From: Burkholderiales bacterium
GTDB lineage: Bacteria; Pseudomonadota; Gammaproteobacteria; Burkholderiales; JAEUOS01
Direction: 5' to 3'
Assembly: GCA_016790635.1 (NCBI GenBank)
Contig: JAEUOR010000043.1
Coordinates: 32,913-96,912, forward strand
DNA length: 64,000 bases
Each line of letters begins with the position of its first letter. Position 1 is the first letter of the stretch. Under the pieces are notes generated by a model that saw only the letters and a program-made list of their open reading frames with translations, did not search any database and was not told where the DNA came from. Positions 58,083 to 64,000 of this stretch are shown one piece after another. The position numbers were made by a program, and so were the translations under genes.

Positions 58083-60671
58083 TCAACCCGGCGACTTCTG
58101 CCGGATCGCCAGGATGGCCTGGTTGCGCAGGGTCTTGAGCAGGTTGAGTTCGCCCTCGCCGAAGCGCAGCTTGGAAGAGTCGTCGCCGTCGGCGTAGATC
58201 AGCGCAACCGGCTTCTTGTTGACCATGACCGGGAAGATCACGAAGCCGCGCGCGCTGACTGCGCGCCGGTACCAGTCCGGGATATAGGAGCGGATCTTCT
58301 CGGAGTCGCGGTCCTCGATGCAGATGTCGGCCGATTTGGAGATGGCCGCGTAGAAGACATCCTTGGACACGCCGAGCGGCACCTGGAAGCCGGCCTTGAC
58401 GATGGCATCGGCCGACTCGCCGAAACCGAAGCGCCCTTTCAGGGTATTGGTCTTGGGGTCGCGGGTGCAGAACATGACGCGCGTGAAGCCGATGGCGCGG
58501 TACATGGTCTCCAGGATGATGCGCAAGACGTCGTTCAACTGGTATTCGCCGGCCAGGGTGTTGGTGATGTCCTGGATGCCGGCGGTGAGCATCATCTGCC
58601 GCGCGGCCGGGTCGGCGGTGGTGCCGGCGGCCGGCGGCGCGGCAACGTTGGTCGTGGCCATTCCCTGACCCGCGTCCGTGCCCTTGGCCGCAAGCGTGGT
58701 GACGACGACCGGCCCGCCGCCCGCGGTGCCGCCGAGCAGGCTCGTCGCGCCGTCTGTCGCGGTCGTTGGCTGGCCGGCGCCCGCCGGGTCGGCAACCATG
58801 GAAACCGGCGTCGTGGCCAGCACCGTCTCGGCCAACGCCGGTATGGTCGGCGCACCGCCGTTGCCGGGCGGCGGCGCGTCTTCGGGTTCGCGCACCAGTG
58901 CCCGCAGGCCCTGTGCGAAAGGACCGCTGCCCGTGCCCAGGCCCAATGCCTTGGCCTCGGCGGAGAATTCGCGCGCCGCGCGCCCCAGCAAATCTTCGAG
59001 CTTTCCGGTATCGAGGTTGAAGGCCTTGCCGTAGTCGGTCTCCAGCTTGGCGATCAGTGCCTCGCGCTGCTTGCCCGGCGGCAGCGCCACCGCATCCGAC
59101 ATGCGGTTGGAGATGTCCGCCAGGGCGCGCATCTTGGATTCTTCCGAGGCGCCGTGCGCCGCGCCGGGCTTGGCCGGCTTCATCGAGGCGGCGATGGCCT
59201 CGGGGAAGTTCCACTCCTTGGCGACCCCCAGCCCCAGGTCGGTGTAGCTCATGCCCAGCACTTCGACGGCCGCCTGGTTTTCGTCGATGTTGCGGCCCTT
59301 GGCGATGCGCGCGATCTCGGACGATTCCTCGTGCAAATAGAAGATCGCCAGGAGCTTGCCCAGGCGGTGGAACATCGAGCAGATGAACGCTTCTTCACCG
59401 TTCTTGATGCCCAGTTGCGTGACGAGGTCCCCGGACATGACGCCGCTGAAGTAACTGGCGGTCACGTGGTCCTTGAGATCGGCCGCCTGCGCCTTGTTCT
59501 GCAGGTGCTCGAACAGCATCAGGGACAGGGCCGCGTTGCGCACCTTCTGGAAGCCGAGGATCGACACCGCGCGCGAGACCGTGGATACCGCGCCGCCGAA
59601 CTGCTTGTAATAGGCGGTGTTGACCATGCGCAGGAGCTTGTTGGTCAACGAGACGTCCTTCAGGATGCTGTCGGACAGGGCGCCGGTGCGCTCGTTGTCG
59701 GCAGCAACCAGGGAGTTGACCGTCGAGATGGTCGACGACAGGACCGGGAAGTCGCTCTTGTAGCGCATGCGCCGCAACAGGAATTCGAGCGCGCCGCCAG
59801 CCCCGCGCGTCGGCTCGCCACCGTCGTTGGCGGCGCTCCTCTGCGGGTTCAGGTAGTCGGTGAGCGCGGCCATCATGTCCTGCGCGCTGGCGTAGCGCGC
59901 GGCCGGGTCCTTTTCCAGCGCCTTCATGACGATGGCTTCAAGGCGCTCGTCGACGCTTTCGTTCTTTTGCGAGGGCCGGACGAAGGGCTCCTGCACCATC
60001 GCGTACATGGTCTGGTAGAAATTGTCGGACTTGACCGCCGGGCTGCCGGTCAGCATCTCGTAGAGCACCATGCCGGCGGCGAAGACGTCGCCGCGCGGCG
60101 AGAAGGCCTGGCCCGACAGGTATTCCGGCGCCATGTACGAGGGCGTGCCGCGCAGTCCCTTTTCGGCGCCCTCGCTCTCGACGTTGGAGGCGATGCCGAA
60201 GTCCATGACGCGCGGCGTCCCGTCGCGCGTCAGCATGATGTTGGCGGGCTTGAGATCGCGATGCAGGACGCCGGCGGTGTGGGCGCAGTCCACGCCGGTC
60301 AGGAAGCCCGCAGCGATGCGCGCGGCCTCGGCCGGGGCCAAGGTGCCGCGCTCGCGGATCGCGTCGTTCAGGGTGTGGCCTTCGACGAACTCGAACACCA
60401 GGTAGGGTCTGCCGCCGTCCTCGCCCGCGTCGAAGAGCGTGACGATGTTGGGGTGGGTCAGCTGGCCGACGATGCGCGCCTCGCCCAGCATGAGCTCGGT
60501 CTGCGCGGCGCGCGCCGCGTCGTCGAGCTTGTCCAGGCGCAGGGTCTTCAACGCCACCTTGCGCCGCAGGTGCGAATCCACCCCCAGGTACACGGTGCCT
60601 TGCGCGCCGCGCCCCAGCTCTTTCACGATGTCGAACCGCCCGATGCGCGCGGCGTCCATGACTGCCGCCAT
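58083..60671 (-). CDS. Ser/Thr kinase - HDOD - GAF fusion protein
   Basis: 862 residues, no signal peptide or membrane helix. Kinase domain (about 11-270): glycine loop GRGAQGTVYLG, K42, HRDLKPAN with D139, DFG at 157-159. HDOD domain (about 305-510), without a clear HD motif (SMFHRLGKLL). After an Ala/Pro/Thr-rich linker a GAF domain (about 690-860). Combines protein phosphorylation with a second-messenger-type sensory domain. ATG 60671 follows GAGAGG at 6 bases; an open frame upstream has no domain. Confidence 0.9.
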   Translation of the reverse strand: MAAVMDAARIGRFDIVKELGRGAQGTVYLGVDSHLRRKVALKTLRLDKLDDAARAAQTELMLGEARIVGQLTHPNIVTLFDAGEDGGRPYLVFEFVEGHTLNDAIRERGTLAPAEAARIAAGFLTGVDCAHTAGVLHRDLKPANIMLTRDGTPRVMDFGIASNVESEGAEKGLRGTPSYMAPEYLSGQAFSPRGDVFAAGMVLYEMLTGSPAVKSDNFYQTMYAMVQEPFVRPSQKNESVDERLEAIVMKALEKDPAARYASAQDMMAALTDYLNPQRSAANDGGEPTRGAGGALEFLLRRMRYKSDFPVLSSTISTVNSLVAADNERTGALSDSILKDVSLTNKLLRMVNTAYYKQFGGAVSTVSRAVSILGFQKVRNAALSLMLFEHLQNKAQAADLKDHVTASYFSGVMSGDLVTQLGIKNGEEAFICSMFHRLGKLLAIFYLHEESSEIARIAKGRNIDENQAAVEVLGMSYTDLGLGVAKEWNFPEAIAASMKPAKPGAAHGASEESKMRALADISNRMSDAVALPPGKQREALIAKLETDYGKAFNLDTGKLEDLLGRAAREFSAEAKALGLGTGSGPFAQGLRALVREPEDAPPPGNGGAPTIPALAETVLATTPVSMVADPAGAGQPTTATDGATSLLGGTAGGGPVVVTTLAAKGTDAGQGMATTNVAAPPAAGTTADPAARQMMLTAGIQDITNTLAGEYQLNDVLRIILETMYRAIGFTRVMFCTRDPKTNTLKGRFGFGESADAIVKAGFQVPLGVSKDVFYAAISKSADICIEDRDSEKIRSYIPDWYRRAVSARGFVIFPVMVNKKPVALIYADGDDSSKLRFGEGELNLLKTLRNQAILAIRQKSPG

Positions 60672-60846
60672 GAGGCCCTCTCCCGATCTCCTCTCCGAGT
60701 GTAGGTGGCGGCGGGCGAACACCGCGACGTGAATAGGCCGGAAGCGCCGCGGCTCTTCGCCGGTTTGGCGGGACACGCGTCCTTGGCCGGGAGAACCATT
60801 GACGCGCTGCGGTAAAATTGTGCTTCTTTCGGCCCATGACACCGCC

Positions 60847-62064
60847 ATGAACGCCCCCGAACCCGTTTCGCCCTTTGCCAGCGTCGAACTGGCCCCCAAG
60901 GACCCCATCCTCGGGGTCACCGAGACCTTCGTTGCCGACAAGAACCCGGACAAGGTCAACCTCGGCGTGGGGGTCTATACGGACGACAACGGCAAGGTGC
61001 CGCTCCTGGCCTGCGTGCGCCAGGCCGAGGAACGCATGCTGGCCGCTGCCTCGCCGCGCAGCTACCTGCCCATCGACGGCATCGCCGCCTATGACAACGC
61101 GGTCCTGGCCCTGCTCCTGGGCGCCGACAGCCCCATCATCGCCGCCAAGCGCGCGGTCACAGTGCAGGCCCTGGGCGGCACCGGCGGGCTGAAGCTGGGC
61201 GCGGATTTCTGGAAGAAGTTCGGTGCCACCGGCGAAGCCTGGATCAGCGACCCGAGCTGGGAGAACCATCGCGCGCTCTTCGAGTACGCCGGATTCGCGG
61301 TCAAGAACTATCCCTACTACGATGCCGCCACCCACGGCGTCAACTTCGCCGGGATGAGCGCGGCGCTGGACGGCCTGGCGCCCGGCACGCTGGTGGTGCT
61401 GCACGCCTGCTGCCACAACCCGACCGGCGTGGACCTGGACGAGGCGCAATGGGGCCGCGTGATCGAGATCGTGCGCGCACGCCGCTTGATGCCTTTCCTC
61501 GACTTCGCCTACCAGGGCTTTGGCGACGGCATCGATGCAGACGCGGCGGTGATCCGCCGCTTTGCCGCGGCCGGATTGCCGATGCTGATCTCAAGCTCGT
61601 TTTCCAAGTCCTTCTCGCTCTACGGCGAGCGCATCGGCGCGCTGACCATCGTGACCCAGTCGGCCGAGGAAGCCACGCGCGTGCTCTCGCAGATGAAGCG
61701 CGTGATCCGCACCAACTACAGCAACCCGCCGACGCACGGCGGCCAGGCCGTGGCGATGACCCTCACCACGCCGGAACTGCGCAAGCTGTGGGAGGAAGAA
61801 CTGGCGCAGATGCGCGTGCGCATCAAGGCCATGCGCCAGGCGCTGGTCGACAAGCTGAAGGAGCGCATCCCGAACCGCGACTTCGACTTCATCCTCAAGC
61901 AACGCGGCATGTTTTCCTACTCCGGCCTGACCAAGGAGCAGGTGCTGAAGCTGCGCTCTGAGCACTCGATCTACGCCATCGACACCGGGCGCATCTGCGT
62001 GGCGGCGTTAAACAGCAAGAACGTCGGCCGCGTGGCCGATGCGATTGCCAAGGTCATCGCGTAG
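60847..62064 (+). CDS. tyrB: Aromatic/aspartate aminotransferase
   Basis: 405 residues, class I PLP aminotransferase. PLP lysine K254 (SSSFSKSFSLYGERIG), HNPTGVDL and RVIRTNYSNPP match TyrB/AspC. Transfers amino groups among Tyr, Phe, Asp and 2-oxoglutarate. ATG 60847. Divergent from the kinase gene (175 bases). Terminator follows. AspC-like specificity cannot be excluded. Confidence 0.9.
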   Translation: MNAPEPVSPFASVELAPKDPILGVTETFVADKNPDKVNLGVGVYTDDNGKVPLLACVRQAEERMLAAASPRSYLPIDGIAAYDNAVLALLLGADSPIIAAKRAVTVQALGGTGGLKLGADFWKKFGATGEAWISDPSWENHRALFEYAGFAVKNYPYYDAATHGVNFAGMSAALDGLAPGTLVVLHACCHNPTGVDLDEAQWGRVIEIVRARRLMPFLDFAYQGFGDGIDADAAVIRRFAAAGLPMLISSSFSKSFSLYGERIGALTIVTQSAEEATRVLSQMKRVIRTNYSNPPTHGGQAVAMTLTTPELRKLWEEELAQMRVRIKAMRQALVDKLKERIPNRDFDFILKQRGMFSYSGLTKEQVLKLRSEHSIYAIDTGRICVAALNSKNVGRVADAIAKVIA

Positions 62065-62111
62065 GGCCCGGCGCGCGCGACGAGCACGCTTCGCATCACG
62101 CGCCTGCCTGC

Positions 62112-62137
62112 AAGGCCCGCCACCCGGCGGGCCTTTT
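62112..62137 (+). terminator. Terminator after tyrB
   Basis: Ten-base-pair stem (62112-62121 with 62126-62135), four-base loop, then T tract. It also flanks the end of the convergent AsmA-like gene. Confidence 0.85.
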
Positions 62138-63456
62138 CATTTGCCGAAGAACTTGCCGATCTTGTCGCCGATCGACGAGCCGGCGGCCGTGCCGACCCCG
62201 GGCAACAGCACGGTGCCCACCGCCGCGCCCGCCAGCGCGCCCTTGGTCGGCAAAAGCAGCGGATCGCTGACCGTGCCCGAGACCGCCAGCGGCACGCCGA
62301 CGAGGCCCGCCGTGCCCTTCAGGTCCACGTCGATGCGCCCGCTCAATTGCCTGGACGCGGCGACATCGACATTGCCCTTGGCATCGAGCGCACCGGAGGT
62401 CACGCGCAGGTTGGAGAGCCTGACCGCGCGCCCGGCCAGCTTGACATTGCCCGAGAGCTGATCAAAGCGCGTCTGCCCGCCCTTGGACCCGCCCTTGACC
62501 AGGTTCCTGGCCGCGTTGGCCAGGTCGAAGCCCTGCAAGGTGCCGTTCTTCACATTGAAGGCAAAGTCGGCGCTGATCGCGTCGACAAGTCCGGCCGGCT
62601 TGGCCGCCTGTGCCGAGAACGGTCCGCTCGCCTCCAGCTGCCCCGAAAGCGTGGCCTTTTGCTTGAGCGCCGCGAGCACCGGCGCGATCTCCACCCCCGA
62701 CACTTTGGCGTCTCCGCCCAAGCGCATGCCCTTGGCCCAAGCGGCCTCCGCTTTGCCCGTGACCTGCCCGCCGTAAAGGCGCGCGCTGATCGCGGGCAGG
62801 ATGAGCTTGTCCCCCTCCACACGCCCGTTGGCTTTGAGCTCATCGAACTTGAGCGGCGGCCCGGCCGGCGGCGTCCAGTTGGCAGCCGCCAGGTCGACCT
62901 TCCACACCTTTCCCTTCGCCAACGCGGTCAGCGTAGCCTTGCCGTCCTGCGTCTTCACCACCGCACGCTGCGGGGCATTGGCCGCGCCCATCTGCACCTC
63001 GACCGCCAGCGGCGGCAGCTTGGCCCCCGGCAGCGCCACCTCGAGCGGCGCGATCTCCACACGCCCGATCGTCACAGGTGGCGGCACCGCAGGCGGCTTG
63101 GCCGCGAAGGCCTGCAGGATGTCGATGCCCTTCTGATCGACAAACACCGTATCGACCCGCACGACGCGCAGGTGCCGCGGCGCCGAAAAGAGCGAACCGA
63201 GATCAGGCGTCACGGCCGCGGAGGCCACCTTGAGCGCCCCGCCGCCGACATCGATGCCGGAAGCAGTGGCGTGCGGCAACGGCAGCAGCGCCAGCCGGAT
63301 GCCGGCGATCTTGACCGGCGCACCCAGCGCCTTGGACGCCGCCTCTTCCGCCGGCGCGATCCAGGCCGAAGTCGGCACCAGCCAGGGCGCGACCACCACC
63401 AGCGCCAGCAGGACCAGCGGTACCGCCCACCACCCCCACCTGCGCCGCGCAGCCAT
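62137..63456 (-). CDS. AsmA-family protein
   Basis: 439 residues. One N-terminal membrane helix (about 8-30, WWAVPLVLLALVVVAPWL), then a long beta-strand region with the AsmA pattern (PVKIAGIRLALLP, GFDLANAARNLVKGG, LRVTSGALDAKG). Inner-membrane-anchored periplasmic protein, likely in lipid or outer-membrane assembly. ATG 63456; TTG 63486 would add 10 non-hydrophobic residues. Convergent with tyrB. Confidence 0.85.
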   Translation of the reverse strand: MAARRRWGWWAVPLVLLALVVVAPWLVPTSAWIAPAEEAASKALGAPVKIAGIRLALLPLPHATASGIDVGGGALKVASAAVTPDLGSLFSAPRHLRVVRVDTVFVDQKGIDILQAFAAKPPAVPPPVTIGRVEIAPLEVALPGAKLPPLAVEVQMGAANAPQRAVVKTQDGKATLTALAKGKVWKVDLAAANWTPPAGPPLKFDELKANGRVEGDKLILPAISARLYGGQVTGKAEAAWAKGMRLGGDAKVSGVEIAPVLAALKQKATLSGQLEASGPFSAQAAKPAGLVDAISADFAFNVKNGTLQGFDLANAARNLVKGGSKGGQTRFDQLSGNVKLAGRAVRLSNLRVTSGALDAKGNVDVAASRQLSGRIDVDLKGTAGLVGVPLAVSGTVSDPLLLPTKGALAGAAVGTVLLPGVGTAAGSSIGDKIGKFFGK

Positions 63457-63507
63457 GGCAAAACCAAGAAAAGCCGAGGAAGGCAAGCCTACTCCACAGA
63501 CCGCGGT

Positions 63508-63537
63508 TTGACCCGCCTTGCGCCAAACCGCTATAAT
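63508..63537 (+). promoter_or_regulatory. Sigma-70 promoter of tRNA-Asn
   Basis: TTGACC (63508-63513), 18-base spacer, perfect TATAAT (63532-63537), 10 bases before the tRNA. Confidence 0.85.
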
Positions 63538-63547
63538 CGAGGGCTAT

Positions 63548-63623
63548 TCCCCGATAGCTCAGTCGGTAGAGCGACGGACTGTTAATCCGCAGGTCCCTGG
63601 TTCGAGCCCAGGTCGGGGAGCCA
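63548..63623 (+). tRNA. tRNA-Asn (GTT)
   Basis: 76 bases, anticodon GTT, acceptor TCCCCG/CGGGGA and encoded CCA. An integrase gene lies immediately downstream, so its 3' part is a likely attachment site. Confidence 0.97.
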
Positions 63624-63630
63624 AACAAAT

Positions 63631-63661
63631 CAAGGGGTTGGTGTTATGCACCAGCCCCTTG
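63631..63661. terminator. Bidirectional hairpin between tRNA-Asn and the integrase gene
   Basis: Thirteen-base arms (63631-63643 and 63649-63661) with one mismatch and a five-base loop. Overlaps the last codons of the integrase. May end both transcripts; T runs are short, so moderate confidence. Confidence 0.55.
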
Positions 63662-64000
63662 TCGTTTCTGGCCGTGACGAAAACGTGACAACTCCACCAC
63701 GTTCGCCTCACGCCCCCGCTCGATTCTCGACGCGGCGACCTTCAGATTGTCCGTTGCGAACTTGGCGTAGCGATCCACCATGGTTCGCGATTTCCACCCG
63801 CCCAAGTCCTTGAGCTCATCGCAGCTGGTGCCAGCCTGCCGATGCCATGACGCCCAGGTATGCCGGAGGTCATGAAAGCGAAAATCTTCAATCCCTGCCC
63901 TGCGCACCGCGTTTTGCCAGCCGGTATTGGTCACATCCCACCGGATCGGCTCACCGCGATACGTAAAGCAGAACTGCGGATGTTTGCCCCGCTCCGCTTC
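63644..64000 (-). CDS. Tyrosine recombinase/integrase (N-terminal part outside window)
   Basis: 118 residues of C-terminal catalytic domain, entering from the right edge. The HDLRHT motif supplies the second Arg and His, LGGW is the next box, and Y is in MVDRYAKF. TAA stop at 63644, pointing toward tRNA-Asn, the classic layout for an element integrated at a tRNA 3' end. Length to the full gene and the rest of the element lie outside the window. Confidence 0.88.
   Translation of the reverse strand, partial: EAERGKHPQFCFTYRGEPIRWDVTNTGWQNAVRRAGIEDFRFHDLRHTWASWHRQAGTSCDELKDLGGWKSRTMVDRYAKFATDNLKVAASRIERGREANVVELSRFRHGQKRQGAGA

Noticed and set aside
55483..58197. 904-codon plus-strand open frame
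   Set aside because: It lies antisense to uvrB and the SDR gene; GC-rich codon use keeps the opposite frame open. No domain seen.

Overview
The window is GC-rich, densely coded chromosomal DNA from a betaproteobacterium. The gene orders prfB-lysS, iscRSUA-hscBA-fdx-iscX, hupB-tRNA-Val-tRNA-Asp-ppiD, yciB-bolA-parvulin and a cold-shock gene next to a second infA all fit Betaproteobacteria, and the CoA/2-oxoacid catabolic genes fit Burkholderiales-like relatives. Genus cannot be fixed from the sequence alone. No stretch above 300 bases lacks a gene, and no CRISPR array, rRNA operon or intact insertion sequence was seen.

Layout. 1-2.6 kb: the end of a TPR/beta-barrel outer-membrane protein plus a FecR-domain protein with a TbpB-like C-terminus. 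2.6-5.9 kb: prfB (programmed +1 frameshift), lysS and an AcpH-like gene that appears to start at CTG. 5.8-9 kb: a PQQ-type sugar dehydrogenase (minus), a glycine-zipper envelope protein and a DMT transporter. 9-14.7 kb: the complete ISC iron-sulfur operon on the minus strand, with a consensus promoter buried under two tandem IscR-type boxes. 14.8-18.7 kb: nnr, then a ybbA/tesA divergent pair sharing CATG, then mnmH. 18.7-21.4 kb: ppiD, two tRNAs and hupB.

21.4-32 kb is a catabolic accessory block. It holds a six-gene minus-strand operon (NUDIX, tag, NUDIX, HpcH/HpaI aldolase, 2-hydroxyacid dehydrogenase, DapA-like aldolase) with stop/start overlaps, then an Ldh-type dehydrogenase, a MhpD-like hydratase, two convergent DMT transporters and an acyl-CoA ligase. 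32-38 kb holds the most unusual unit: an exported TPR-CHAT protease homologue, a CHASE2 adenylate/guanylate cyclase and an exported FecR-like small protein, all on the minus strand, which I propose form a periplasmic protease-to-cyclic-nucleotide signalling module.

38.3-51 kb is mostly housekeeping: msrB, yciB-bolA-parvulin, oxyR, an MFS transporter with a probable ATT start, a membrane protein, purL, metC, csp, infA, a c-type cytochrome and pirin. 51-56 kb is an acyl-CoA carboxylase operon (SDR, beta, alpha) followed by a 71-residue conserved-looking protein. 56-63.5 kb has uvrB, a Ser/Thr kinase-HDOD-GAF fusion, an aromatic aminotransferase and an AsmA-like protein. The right edge has tRNA-Asn with a consensus promoter and, beside it, the 3' part of a tyrosine recombinase, which marks the probable edge of an integrated element.
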